Positions 1-7,701 of a DNA stretch of 43,303 nt are shown here, piece by piece; positions within the stretch are counted from its first letter, which is position 1, and the number at the start of each line of letters is the position of its first letter. The position numbers and the translations under genes were made by a program. The notes below the pieces were generated by a model. It made no database searches. It saw nothing but the letters and a program-made list of their open reading frames with translations, and was not told the DNA's origin. Origin of the DNA: JANLUX01 sp031409815 (GTDB taxonomy: Bacteria; Bacteroidota; Bacteroidia; AKYH767-A; OLB10); assembly GCA_031409815.1 (NCBI GenBank), contig JANNXV010000026.1, forward strand, positions 1-43,303, in the 5' to 3' direction.

Positions 1-1385
1 CAAGTGCTGAACCTGAAGTTGTTAAAGACCAGATTGTTGACCTGTTGGGATGTGAGCGTGAAGAAATTATTTCAGCCAGTGGTAAAATTGGAACGGGAGT
101 TTATGATATTCTTCAGGCGATTATTGATCGTGTTCCTGCTCCGAAAGGAGATCCTAAAGCACCTTTAAAAGCGCTGATTTTCGATTCTGTTTACAACTCC
201 TTTCGGGGCATTATTGCTTATTTCCGTGTTTTTGATGGTGAGATTCGTAAACTCGATCACATAAAATTTAACGCAACCGGCAACGATTATGTAGCCGATG
301 AAGTTGGCATTTTGAAATTGGAAAAAACTCCACGAGATGTTATTAAAGCAGGGGATGTGGGCTATATTATTTCAGGTATTAAAGATGCCAAAGAAGTAAA
401 AGTAGGCGATACCATCACACATGTTGCAAATCCTTGCGCTGAGGCTATCAGTGGTTTTGAAGATGTTAAGCCAATGGTATTTGCCGGTATCTATCCGGTG
501 GATACAGATGAATACGAAGAACTCCGTAGTTCCATTGAGAAACTTCAATTAAATGACGCCTCACTAGTTTTTGAACCGGAGAGTTCAGCAGCATTAGGTT
601 TTGGTTTCCGTTGCGGCTTCCTTGGCATGCTGCACATGGAAATTATTCAGGAACGTTTGGAGCGCGAGTTCAACATGACGGTGATCACTACAGTGCCTAA
701 CGTTTCCTACAAAGCTTATCTTACCAATGGCGATTTGCTCGACATTAACAACCCAAGCGATTTTCCGGACCCTACACATTTAGATCGCATCGAAGAACCT
801 TATATAAAAGCAACTATTATAACTAAGAGTGAGTTTATTGGCTCCATTATGACATTGTGCATTGGCAAACGTGGCGAATTAGTTAATCAATCTTATCTGA
901 CCACCGATCGGGTTGAATTAATTTTCAATATGCCGATGGCTGAAATTGTTTTTGATTTTTATGATAAGCTCAAATCCATTTCAAAAGGATATGCCTCTTT
1001 CGATTATCACCCGATCGGTTACCAGACTTCTGATTTGGTGCGTCTTGATATCCGTTTGAATGGAGAACCTGTAGATGCGCTTTCCGCTTTGATCCATCGC
1101 GATCATGCTTACACTTTCGGACGAAAAATTTGTGAGAAACTAAAAGAGTTAATCACCCGTCAGCAATTTGAAATTGTTATACAAGCAAGTATCGGAAGTA
1201 AGATCATTGCGCGCGAAACCATCAAAGCCATGCGTAAAGATGTTACAGCTAAATGTTACGGTGGTGATATTTCGCGTAAGCGCAAACTTTTAGAGAAACA
1301 AAAAGAAGGAAAGAAACGCATGCGACAAGTTGGTAGTGTTGAAATTCCGCAACAGGCATTCCTTGCAGTTTTAAAACTCGACTAA
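1..1385 (+). CDS. lepA: Elongation factor 4 (LepA), 5'-truncated by window edge
   Basis: Ribosome back-translocating GTPase of the EF-G-like family, acting on cytoplasmic ribosomes. The reading frame is open from base 3, so the gene begins upstream; about 461 C-terminal residues are present of the roughly 600 usual for LepA. Visible are the end of the G domain (SAEPEVVKDQIVDLLG), domain II, the EF-G-III/V-like region around GFRCGFLGMLHMEII, and the LepA-specific C-terminal domain with KCYGGDISRKRKLLEKQKEG and the ending AFLAVLKLD. The first in-frame TTG at base 45 is internal, not a start. The gene runs convergently into the minus-strand ABC gene with only 7 bp between the stops and no obvious terminator hairpin. 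Identification is near certain. Confidence 0.97.
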   Translation, partial: SAEPEVVKDQIVDLLGCEREEIISASGKIGTGVYDILQAIIDRVPAPKGDPKAPLKALIFDSVYNSFRGIIAYFRVFDGEIRKLDHIKFNATGNDYVADEVGILKLEKTPRDVIKAGDVGYIISGIKDAKEVKVGDTITHVANPCAEAISGFEDVKPMVFAGIYPVDTDEYEELRSSIEKLQLNDASLVFEPESSAALGFGFRCGFLGMLHMEIIQERLEREFNMTVITTVPNVSYKAYLTNGDLLDINNPSDFPDPTHLDRIEEPYIKATIITKSEFIGSIMTLCIGKRGELVNQSYLTTDRVELIFNMPMAEIVFDFYDKLKSISKGYASFDYHPIGYQTSDLVRLDIRLNGEPVDALSALIHRDHAYTFGRKICEKLKELITRQQFEIVIQASIGSKIIARETIKAMRKDVTAKCYGGDISRKRKLLEKQKEGKKRMRQVGSVEIPQQAFLAVLKLD

Positions 1386-1392
1386 TAAAATT

Positions 1393-3126
1393 TCAGAAAA
1401 TTGTTTTTGGTATAGACGCAATGAGCTTTTGCGTGTAAGCGGATTTTGGATGATTATAAATTTCATCTGCAGTTCCCACCTCTTCTATTTTTCCGTTTTT
1501 CATCACAATGATTCGGTCGCTCATAAATTTCACTACTGAAAGATCGTGCGAAATAAAAATAGTGGTGAAACCCAATTCGTTTTTCAAACTGTTAAGTAAA
1601 TTCAAAACCTGCGCCTGAACTGATACATCCAATGCAGAAACACATTCGTCACAAATAATAAATTCAGGATTGACGGCAAGCGCACGTGCAATGCAAATCC
1701 GCTGACGCTGACCTCCTGAAAATTCATGCGGGTAGCGGTCAAAATATGTTGTTTGAAGATTTACTTTTTGAAGCAACTCCATTGCTTTCTCTTTTCTGAT
1801 TTTGTCATTTGCATGTATGCGATGAACCTGCATCGGTTCCATAATTGCTTTACCAATTGTGATACGTGGATTGAGAGAAGAATACGGATCCTGAAAAATA
1901 ATCTGCATTCGTTTTCTCATTTCACGCATTGCATTTTCATCAAACGTATTTAAGACTTGATCATCATAAACTATTTTTCCTGATGTTGGTTCAATCAATC
2001 GCAAAATGGTTTTCCCTAAAGTTGTTTTTCCACAACCTGATTCACCAACAAGTCCCAATGTTTCCCCACAATACACTTCAAAGCTCACATCATCAACTGC
2101 CTTAACCGTTTCATGATGTTTACTAAACAAGTTTTTGTTTTCTGAAAAATGGGTGCTTAGGTTTTCAACTTTCAACAAGGGTATATTGTCAACCATTTTT
2201 TTATCCCCACTTTTCTCTTCAAACCGTTGCAACACTTGTTCAATCGTTTCTGCTTTTGATTGCACGCTTCCATCTGCATTGGTCTGCATAAAATCATCAA
2301 CAGTGGGCAATTGCTTCAGGTGCGTGTTAAACGAAGGACGACAAGCCAACAATCCTTTTGTGTATGGGTGCTGCGGGTTTTTAAAAATATCAGCGACTGC
2401 TGCCTCTTCCACTTTTTTCCCTTTATACATTACAATAACACGCTCGGCAACTTCTGCAATTACACCCAGGTCGTGGGTAATAAAAATAATGCTCATCCCG
2501 GTCTCCTGCTGCAATGATTTTAACAACTTTAAAATTTCCTGTTGAATGGTAACATCCAAAGCAGTGGTGGGTTCATCAGCAATTAATATTTTAGGATCGC
2601 AGGATATTGCCATTGCAATCATTACTCTTTGCTTCTGACCACCGGAAAGCTGGTGAGGATAGGCATCGAATATTTGCTCCGTGTTGGGCAACTGTACTTT
2701 TTCAAAAAGTTTTATTGTTTGTTGCTTTGCTTCTTTATTGGAGACTTTTTTATGCAATACTATTGCCTCCGCCACCTGGAAACCACAGGTTAAAACAGGG
2801 TTTAAAGAGGTCATCGGCTCCTGGAAAATCATGGCGATTTCTTTTCCACGATAGCTGCGCATTTCTTTTTCTGAAAGATTTAAGAGATCAATATTTTTAT
2901 CAAGCTGCTGGTAAAATATTTCTCCGCCTGCAATTTTGCCCGGGGGCTGAAGTATGAGCCGCATAATAGAAAGTGCGGTTACCGATTTTCCTGAACCGGA
3001 TTCTCCGACTATACCTAAGGTTTCTCCCTTTGTTAAATCAAAACTCAGATCATCCACTGCCTTATCGGAAACACCCTTTGATAAAAATTGGGTGGTGAGA
3101 TGATTGACTGCTAAAATATTTTCCAT
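1393..3126 (-). CDS. Dipeptide/oligopeptide-type ABC transporter, fused DppD-DppF ATPase
   Basis: Double nucleotide-binding subunit (577 residues from ATG 3126) of a peptide/nickel-family ABC transporter, expected on the cytoplasmic face of the inner membrane. NBD1: Walker A GESGSGKS at 41-48, Q-loop Q102, LSGGQ 160-164, Walker B ILIADEP 180-186, H-loop H219, then the OppD/F C-terminal motif HPYTKGLL. NBD2: Walker A GESGCGKT 361-368, FSGGQ 469-473, Walker B ending DEC rather than DEP, and HD at 527-528. The frame is open 13 codons further upstream, but the second copy of the gene loses similarity there, so MENILAVNH is chosen as the start. No permease or binding-protein gene is in the window. 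The first 270 residues are duplicated at 4037-4870. Confidence 0.93.
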   Translation of the reverse strand: MENILAVNHLTTQFLSKGVSDKAVDDLSFDLTKGETLGIVGESGSGKSVTALSIMRLILQPPGKIAGGEIFYQQLDKNIDLLNLSEKEMRSYRGKEIAMIFQEPMTSLNPVLTCGFQVAEAIVLHKKVSNKEAKQQTIKLFEKVQLPNTEQIFDAYPHQLSGGQKQRVMIAMAISCDPKILIADEPTTALDVTIQQEILKLLKSLQQETGMSIIFITHDLGVIAEVAERVIVMYKGKKVEEAAVADIFKNPQHPYTKGLLACRPSFNTHLKQLPTVDDFMQTNADGSVQSKAETIEQVLQRFEEKSGDKKMVDNIPLLKVENLSTHFSENKNLFSKHHETVKAVDDVSFEVYCGETLGLVGESGCGKTTLGKTILRLIEPTSGKIVYDDQVLNTFDENAMREMRKRMQIIFQDPYSSLNPRITIGKAIMEPMQVHRIHANDKIRKEKAMELLQKVNLQTTYFDRYPHEFSGGQRQRICIARALAVNPEFIICDECVSALDVSVQAQVLNLLNSLKNELGFTTIFISHDLSVVKFMSDRIIVMKNGKIEEVGTADEIYNHPKSAYTQKLIASIPKTIF

Positions 3127-3166
3127 TGCTTCTGCGCGATGAAAGTACGAAGCAATTAAAAACAAA
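2318..3166 (-). repeat. Direct repeat copy A (about 850 bp), 5' half of the ABC ATPase fusion gene
   Basis: This segment aligns throughout with 4062-4911 in the same orientation. It covers the first 270 codons plus about 40 bp upstream of the ATG. Similarity ends at 2318 inside the linker between the two NBDs and at 3166 just 5' of the gene. By eye about one base in ten differs, mostly at synonymous positions. Confidence 0.9.
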
Positions 3167-3212
3167 CTTTTGCGAGCTTGTTTGAATTAGGATTTATAGT
3201 ATTATTCGTATG

Positions 3213-3236
3213 TATAGCGCAAGCGTCCGCTTGTGC
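3213..3236 (+). repeat. REP-like palindrome, copy 1
   Basis: Imperfect palindrome TATAGCGCAAGCGTCCGC followed by TTGTGC. The arms GCGCAAGC and GCTTGTGC pair with one G-T wobble. An exact 24-bp inverted copy lies on the far side of the RAYT gene at 3957-3980. Confidence 0.85.
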
Positions 3237-3331
3237 TTATTGGTTTATGTACAAAGTCCTTTTAACCTTTTCATAGCGCAAGCATCCGCTTTTACTCGTT
3301 GGTTTATGAACAAAGCCCTTTTTACAAACAG
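3214..3331 (+). repeat. Two tandem 59-bp REP units upstream of the RAYT gene
   Basis: Unit 1 begins at 3214 and unit 2 at 3273. Each starts ATAGCGCAAGC, contains a palindromic head, then TTGGTTTATG-ACAAAG and a pyrimidine-rich tail. The second copy has a degraded stem (AAGCATCCGCTT). This head-to-tail pairing upstream plus an inverted copy downstream is the arrangement expected of a RAYT-associated REP cluster. Confidence 0.8.
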
Positions 3332-3363
3332 AAAGTTATTTCTTAATTTCCACAAAAAATATC

Positions 3364-3912
3364 ATGAGCCGCAAGTACAAATTCAGAGAAAACGAAAAAT
3401 TATATTTCGTCAGCTTTGCAGTGGTTTACTGGATTGATGTGTTTATTCGCAGAACATATAAAGAAATTCTTCTCGAAAGTTGGAATTATTGTATCCAGCA
3501 TAAAGATTTAGATATTTACGCTTGGGTTATCATGACAAGCCATGTGCACCTGATTATCGGCAGTCGCGGCAACAAGCTTGAAAACATCATGCGTGATATG
3601 AAGAGTCATACTTCAACACAACTCAAAAAAGCAATCACAGAAAACATGCAGGAAAGCCGAAGAGAATGGATGCTTTGGATGATGCAACGAGCTGGAACAA
3701 AAAATGGGAACAATAACTCATTTCAATTCTGGCAGCAGCATAACCAGCCTATTGTACTTGATACTAATGAACTGTTAGATCAAAAGCTTGATTACATACA
3801 TAACAATCCTGTAGAGGCCGGATTCGTTGAGTTGCCGCATGAATATTTATACAGCAGTGCAAAAGACTATGCCGGCCAGAAAGGACTGATAAATATCATA
3901 TTGATTGAATGA
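3364..3912 (+). mobile_element. REP-associated tyrosine transposase (RAYT, Y1_Tnp / IS200-like family)
   Basis: A 182-residue single-domain HUH nuclease. The metal-binding HUH motif is H60-V-H62 in SHVHLIIG, and the probable catalytic tyrosine is Y144 in the signature LDYIHNNPVEAGF; both are typical of the RAYT branch of TnpA proteins that process REP palindromes as single-stranded DNA. Length matches the family, and nothing suggests inactivation. The start ATG 3364 has no clear Shine-Dalgarno sequence. REP-like palindromes lie on both sides in opposite orientation (3213-3294 and 3957-3980), making this an apparently complete REP/RAYT unit. It sits between two direct copies of an ABC ATPase sequence. 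RAYTs are usually domesticated single-copy genes rather than self-mobile insertion sequences. Confidence 0.93.
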
Positions 3913-3956
3913 TTTTTTACTTTCGAAATGATTCCAGTGGCAACAAAAAACAACCA

Positions 3957-3980
3957 GCACAAGCGGACGCTTGCGCTATA
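3957..3980 (-). repeat. REP-like palindrome, inverted copy downstream of RAYT
   Basis: GCACAAGCGGACGCTTGCGC plus TATA is the exact reverse complement of 3213-3236. It begins 44 bp after the RAYT stop codon. Confidence 0.88.
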
Positions 3981-4036
3981 CAAACTTTAACTTCAAAAGG
4001 CTATTTTCCTTGCTTGAGACAAAGACACCAAAACGT

Positions 4037-4870
4037 TCAAATAACCTGGCGCGATGCGGGGAGGTGGGTGTTAAACGAAGGACGACAGCCAAGCAAACCT
4101 TTTGTGTAAGGATGCTGCGGGGTTTTAAAAATTTCAGCGACAGTAGCCTCCTCCACTTTTTTTCCTTTATACATTACAATAACGCGATCGGCAACTTCTG
4201 CAATTACACCCAGGTCGTGGGTAATGAAAATGATACTCATCCCGGTTTCCTGTTGCAACGATTTCAACAACTTTAAAATTTCCTGCTGAATGGTAACATC
4301 CAACGCAGTGGTTGGTTCATCTGCAATTAATATTTCAGGATCGCAGGATATTGCCATCGCAATCATTACTCTTTGCTTTTGACCACCGGAAAGTTGATGA
4401 GGGTATGCATCGAATATTTGATCCGTATTGGGCAACTGCACTTTTTCAAAAAGTTTTAGTGTTTGCTGCTTTGCTTCTTTATTTGAAACTTTTTTATGCA
4501 ACACAATTGCCTCCGCCACCTGGAAACCACAGGTTAAAACAGGATTTAAAGAGGTCATCGGCTCCTGGAAAATCATGGCAATTTCTTTTCCACGATAGGT
4601 GCGCATCTCTTTTTCTGAAAGTTTTAAGAGATCAATATTTTTATCGTGCTGCTGATAAAAAATTTCTCCGCCTGCGATCTTTCCCGGGGGCTGAAGTATA
4701 AGCCGCATGATGGAAAGTGCAGTAACAGATTTTCCTGAACCGGATTCACCGACTATACCTAATGTTTCTCCTTTTGTTAAATCAAAACTCAGATCATCCA
4801 CTGCTTTAATGGAAATACCTTTCGATAAAAATTGGGTGGTAAGATGATTGACTGCTAAAATATTTTCCAT
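4037..4870 (-). CDS. Truncated duplicate of the ABC ATPase: single DppD-like NBD
   Basis: 277 residues from ATG 4870. The first 270 match the N-terminal half of the fusion at 1393-3126 with 13 differences, about 95% identity. All NBD motifs are intact: Walker A 41-48, Q102, LSGGQ 160-164, Walker B 180-186, H219. After NTHL the sequence leaves homology and reads seven unrelated codons into the RAYT-side flank before a stop. The second NBD is missing, so it can act only as a half-transporter ATPase or is a remnant. Most nucleotide differences between the copies are silent, implying that the protein sequence has been conserved by selection or gene conversion. It begins 39 bp after the nrdB terminator hairpin. 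Whether it is expressed is unknown. Confidence 0.82.
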   Translation of the reverse strand: MENILAVNHLTTQFLSKGISIKAVDDLSFDLTKGETLGIVGESGSGKSVTALSIMRLILQPPGKIAGGEIFYQQHDKNIDLLKLSEKEMRTYRGKEIAMIFQEPMTSLNPVLTCGFQVAEAIVLHKKVSNKEAKQQTLKLFEKVQLPNTDQIFDAYPHQLSGGQKQRVMIAMAISCDPEILIADEPTTALDVTIQQEILKLLKSLQQETGMSIIFITHDLGVIAEVADRVIVMYKGKKVEEATVAEIFKTPQHPYTKGLLGCRPSFNTHLPASRQVI

Positions 4871-4911
4871 TCGCTTATGCGGGATGAAAGTACGAAGCAA
4901 TTAAAAACAAA
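4062..4911 (-). repeat. Direct repeat copy B of the ABC ATPase 5' half
   Basis: Partner of 2318-3166. Its upstream end at 4911 coincides with the foot of the nrdB terminator hairpin, so the T-tract region (TTTTTAATTGCTTCGTAC on the minus strand) is shared by both copies while the hairpin itself is present only here. Confidence 0.88.
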
Positions 4912-4940
4912 GCGTCCTGATCACTTGATCAGGACGCTTT
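4899..4940 (-). terminator. Rho-independent terminator downstream of nrdB
   Basis: Arms AAAGCGTCCTGATCA (4909-4923) and TGATCAGGACGCTTT (4926-4940) are perfectly complementary. On the minus strand the stem is followed by GTTTTTAATT. It lies 25 bp after the nrdB stop and just before the duplicated ABC gene. Confidence 0.88.
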
Positions 4941-4964
4941 GACTTAATTTATCTCTTGGATTGA

Positions 4965-5930
4965 TTAAAAATCCTCATCCAGCTTAAACGCCTGATCTTC
5001 GGTTTTGGTGCCTACTCCACTCTTTTTGTATTCTGAAACGCGTTTTTCGAAGAAGTTGGTTTTGCCTTCTAAAGAAATCATTTCCATAAATTCAAATGGA
5101 TTGGTTGAGTTGTAATGTTTATTCACTCCTAATGCAACTAACAAACGATCTGCTACAAATTCGATGTACTGGCACATTAGTTTGGAGTTCATTCCGATCA
5201 GGTCAACCGGCAGTGCATCGGTAACAAATTCCTGCTCGATGGTTACAGCACTTGTTATCATTTCATACACCGCTTCGTTGCTGAGTTTGTTATTTAACAT
5301 ACCGAATAATAAACAGGCAAAATCGCAATGCAAGCCTTCGTCACGGCTGATAAATTCGTTGGAAGTAGCGAGGCCCGGCATGAGTCCGCGTTTTTTCAAC
5401 CAGAAGATGGAACAGAAACTTCCTGAAAAGAAAATTCCCTCTACAGCTGCAAATGCAACCAGCCGCTCGGCAAAGTTTCCTTTATCAATCCAACGCAAAG
5501 CCCAGTCGGCTTTTTTCTTTACGCAGGGTACGGTCTCAATAGCGTTGAACAAACGGTGCTTCTCGGCCGGATCTTTTACGTAGCTATCTATTAATAAGGA
5601 GTACATTTCTGAATGAATGTTCTCAATCATGATCTGGAAACCATAAAAGCAGCGCGCTTCGGGCAATTGCACTGCACTCATCATATTCACCGCAAGGTTT
5701 TCGTTTACGATGCCATCGCTTGCAGCAAAAAATGCAAGCACATGAGTGATAAAATGTTTTTCGCCTTTGTTGAGTTTCTCCCAATCTTTCTGATCGGCAG
5801 AGAGATCTACTTCTTCTGCAGTCCAGAAACTGTTTTCGGCCTTTTTGTACATCTCCCATATTTTATCGTGCTTGATCGGGAACAGTACGAAGCGGTCTTT
5901 GTTTTCTTCTAATAGAATTTCTTTTTTCAT
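4965..5930 (-). CDS. nrdB: Class Ia ribonucleotide reductase, beta (R2) subunit
   Basis: Houses the diiron-tyrosyl radical used by the alpha subunit to reduce ribonucleoside diphosphates. 321 residues. Expected diiron ligands are D72, E103, H106, E164, E198 and H201, with the radical tyrosine Y110 in ENIHSEMYSLL. D-31-E-3-H-4-Y spacing is canonical. Stretches such as FFSGSFCSIFWLKKRGLMPG and SLEGKTNFFEKRVSEY resemble the eukaryotic-like R2 group. The acidic C-terminus ending LDEDF is the usual docking tail for the alpha subunit. nrdA is not adjacent within the window. The downstream terminator makes this a monocistronic unit. Confidence 0.97.
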   Translation of the reverse strand: MKKEILLEENKDRFVLFPIKHDKIWEMYKKAENSFWTAEEVDLSADQKDWEKLNKGEKHFITHVLAFFAASDGIVNENLAVNMMSAVQLPEARCFYGFQIMIENIHSEMYSLLIDSYVKDPAEKHRLFNAIETVPCVKKKADWALRWIDKGNFAERLVAFAAVEGIFFSGSFCSIFWLKKRGLMPGLATSNEFISRDEGLHCDFACLLFGMLNNKLSNEAVYEMITSAVTIEQEFVTDALPVDLIGMNSKLMCQYIEFVADRLLVALGVNKHYNSTNPFEFMEMISLEGKTNFFEKRVSEYKKSGVGTKTEDQAFKLDEDF

Positions 5931-5941
5931 TTTTCTTACTT

Positions 5942-6029
5942 AGTTGTTAAGCTACTATGTTGTTGGGTTGTTAAGTTATTAAGTTTAGATTTACGTTAGC
6001 AATCAACAACTTAACAACATAACAACTTA
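5942..6029 (-). repeat. Degenerate octamer array in two opposed blocks, 5' of nrdB
   Basis: Left block 5944-5983 reads in 8-bp register: GTTGTTAA, GCTACTAT, GTTGTTGG, GTTGTTAA, GTTATTAA. The right block at about 6004-6029 is the same motif on the other strand: CAACAACT, TAACAACA, TAACAACT. The two blocks can pair as an imperfect hairpin with a loop of about 20 nt. The rest of 5931-6182 shows nothing else I recognise. Confidence 0.75.
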
Positions 6030-6182
6030 TTTCTTTCTCCATCACAAATCAATATTAAAGTAACGAACATCCAAAGGGGTATTTTTTAACATGAGCGCTT
6101 AGTTATAAACAAAAAAGTGGTGTGTAAAAAAATAATGAAATAAAGATTTGGGAATGCGGAAAAGATTGATATGAGAAAATTT

Positions 6183-6755
6183 TTATTCCGATTTCATTGC
6201 CTCAGCAATTTCTTCCAATTCACTGTACCATTCTTTACCATACTTACGCGTTAAAGAATCTTTTAAAAACCGATAAACTGGAACTTGTAATGAAGCGCCT
6301 AGCTTACAAGCGGGAGCGCATAATTTCCAATACTCATAATTTACTGCATCGTACGTTTTGTACTTTGTAATCCGTACCGGATATAAATGACACGACACCG
6401 GTTTGCGGAATTTAGTTTTGCCTTCATGAAAAGCTTTCTCAATCGAGCACTTTGCAACACCATTCTCAAAAATGGTGTAGGCACATTCCTGTCCTTCTCC
6501 TACCAAAGGTGTTACCCAATCACCATCACCATCAATTAAATATAAGCCTTGCTCTTCAATTGCCTTACGTCCTTTTTCAGGAAGCATATCCTTTATAATT
6601 GGATACACTTTTTTTATTTCTTTTAATTCATCCTTCTCTAAAGGAGCACCACTTTCACCTTCTACACAACAAGCCCCTTTGCAACGAGTGAGGTCGCAAA
6701 CAAATTTTTTTTCGAGCAAATCTTCCGATACCACTGTGTTCTTAATAGCAATCAT
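6183..6755 (-). CDS. DUF3109 family cysteine-rich protein
   Basis: 190 residues, soluble, with nine cysteines at 20, 25, 29, 30, 91, 103, 122, 146 and 150. The N-terminal pattern CDLTRCKGACC and the later KCSIE, SCHLYPVR and CAPAC match the DUF3109 family, whose cysteines resemble metal or Fe-S cluster ligands; the biochemical role is not established. Length is normal. It is divergent from the ABC exporter at 6825 with about 70 bp between the starts, so the promoters of the two genes are close together. Family assignment is fairly sure, function unknown. Confidence 0.85.
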   Translation of the reverse strand: MIAIKNTVVSEDLLEKKFVCDLTRCKGACCVEGESGAPLEKDELKEIKKVYPIIKDMLPEKGRKAIEEQGLYLIDGDGDWVTPLVGEGQECAYTIFENGVAKCSIEKAFHEGKTKFRKPVSCHLYPVRITKYKTYDAVNYEYWKLCAPACKLGASLQVPVYRFLKDSLTRKYGKEWYSELEEIAEAMKSE

Positions 6756-6777
6756 GCAGCAAAGAACGGAAGAAAAA

Positions 6778-6806
6778 TTGAAGGATTATTATTTGATTTA
6801 CTTTTG
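6778..6806 (+). promoter_or_regulatory. Bacteroidota-type promoter of the ABC exporter
   Basis: A -33 TTG at 6778-6780, 18 bp, then a -7 box TACTTTTG at 6799-6806 that matches TAnnTTTG exactly. The box overlaps the most upstream possible start codon (TTG 6804), which therefore cannot be used, and supports GTG 6825 as the start. Confidence 0.65.
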
Positions 6807-6824
6807 CACACTAATAAAAATCGG

Positions 6825-7589
6825 GTGAGTGCAAACGTTGTTATCTCAGTAAAAAATCTTCACAAAAGTTATGATTCATTTGAAGCCGTTAAAGGAATTT
6901 CATTTGATGTTTTTGAAGGAGAAATTTTTGGTTTACTGGGTCCCAATGGTGCAGGTAAAACAACTACACTTGAAATAATTGAGACCTTACGTGAGAAAAG
7001 TTCAGGTGAAGTAACTGTTGCCGGAATGAATATTGAAAAAAGTGCAAACGAGATCAAACAAATTATTGGTGTGCAGTTACAGGCTGCCGGATATTATCCA
7101 AGTTTAACTTTAACGGAACTCATTCGTTTGTTTTCGGGCCTCTACAATATTGATGTGGATGCAATGGAAATGTTGAAGTTGGTAGGATTGGAAGACAAAG
7201 CGAAAGCGAAATACAAAGAATTGAGTGGCGGACAGAAACAACGTTTTTCCATCACCACCACTCTCATTAATAAACCCAAAATTGTTTTTTTAGATGAACC
7301 AACTACAGGTCTCGATCCACAGGCTCGAAGAAATCTGTGGGACCTCATTCGTGAGATCAGAAGCAAAGGAACAACTGTTGTAATCACCACCCATTATATG
7401 GATGAAGCAGAAGAGCTTTGTGATCGTGTTGCAGTAATCGAATCAGGAAAAATTATTGCATTAAACACCCCCGATGTTTTAATTGATGAATTAATTGCGA
7501 CAGGATTTGAACGCAAAAAAGAAGTTAAAAAAGCTAATCTGGAAGATGTGTTTCTGCATTTAACCGGGCATGAATGGAAAGATGAATAA
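6825..7589 (+). CDS. ABC-2 type exporter, ATP-binding subunit (DrrA/CcmA-like)
   Basis: 254 residues from GTG 6825. Cytoplasmic ATPase with Walker A GPNGAGKT, a Q-loop at GVQLQ, signature LSGGQKQR, Walker B KIVFLDEP, D-loop GLDPQA and H-loop TTHY, followed by a C-terminal extension ending in LEDVFLHLTGHEW, typical of drug/antibiotic-type ABC-2 exporters. GTG 6825 is preferred because an in-frame TTG at 6804 lies inside the -7 promoter box. The permease gene follows after 112 bp. The substrate cannot be inferred from sequence. Confidence 0.93.
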   Translation: MSANVVISVKNLHKSYDSFEAVKGISFDVFEGEIFGLLGPNGAGKTTTLEIIETLREKSSGEVTVAGMNIEKSANEIKQIIGVQLQAAGYYPSLTLTELIRLFSGLYNIDVDAMEMLKLVGLEDKAKAKYKELSGGQKQRFSITTTLINKPKIVFLDEPTTGLDPQARRNLWDLIREIRSKGTTVVITTHYMDEAEELCDRVAVIESGKIIALNTPDVLIDELIATGFERKKEVKKANLEDVFLHLTGHEWKDE

Positions 7590-7599
7590 AACAAATTAT

Positions 7600-7697
7600 T
7601 GATTTTAGATTATAAATTACAAATTTTGAACTCTTAAAACTAAACACAAAATATGGTAGAAATTATTTTCCCTACTCCCTACAATTAACTCCCTACT
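7600..7697 (+). repeat. Degenerate 7-bp-period arrays between ABC ATPase and permease
   Basis: Two blocks in 7-bp register. At about 7602-7650: GATTTTA, GATTATA, AATTACA, AATTTTG and weaker units. At 7670-7697: CCCTACT, CCCTACA, ATTAACT, CCCTACT. The second block ends 4 bp before the permease ATG, so it occupies the place where a ribosome-binding site would lie. Confidence 0.6.
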
Positions 7698-7701
7698 TAA
7701 A

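Noticed and set aside
2135..2957. Plus-strand open frames opposite the ABC ATPase gene
   Set aside because: They are antisense to conserved NBD motifs, have no recognisable domain, and recur opposite the duplicate copy only because the sequence is duplicated.
3213..3980. Possible complete IS200/IS605 insertion sequence
   Set aside because: The transposase belongs to the RAYT branch and the flanks are REP-type palindromes. No IS200/IS605 ends or tnpB accessory gene were found.
3909..4276. Plus-strand open frames just after the RAYT gene
   Set aside because: They run through the REP palindrome and then antisense to the conserved ABC duplicate; composition does not look coding.
4037..4870. Calling the truncated ABC copy a pseudogene
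   Set aside because: The frame is intact, all NBD motifs are kept and most differences from the full copy are silent; it may still be non-functional, but the sequence does not show it.
6804..6824. TTG at 6804 as the start of the ABC exporter ATPase
   Set aside because: It lies within the -7 promoter box TACTTTTG, so it would be upstream of the transcription start; GTG 6825 is better placed.
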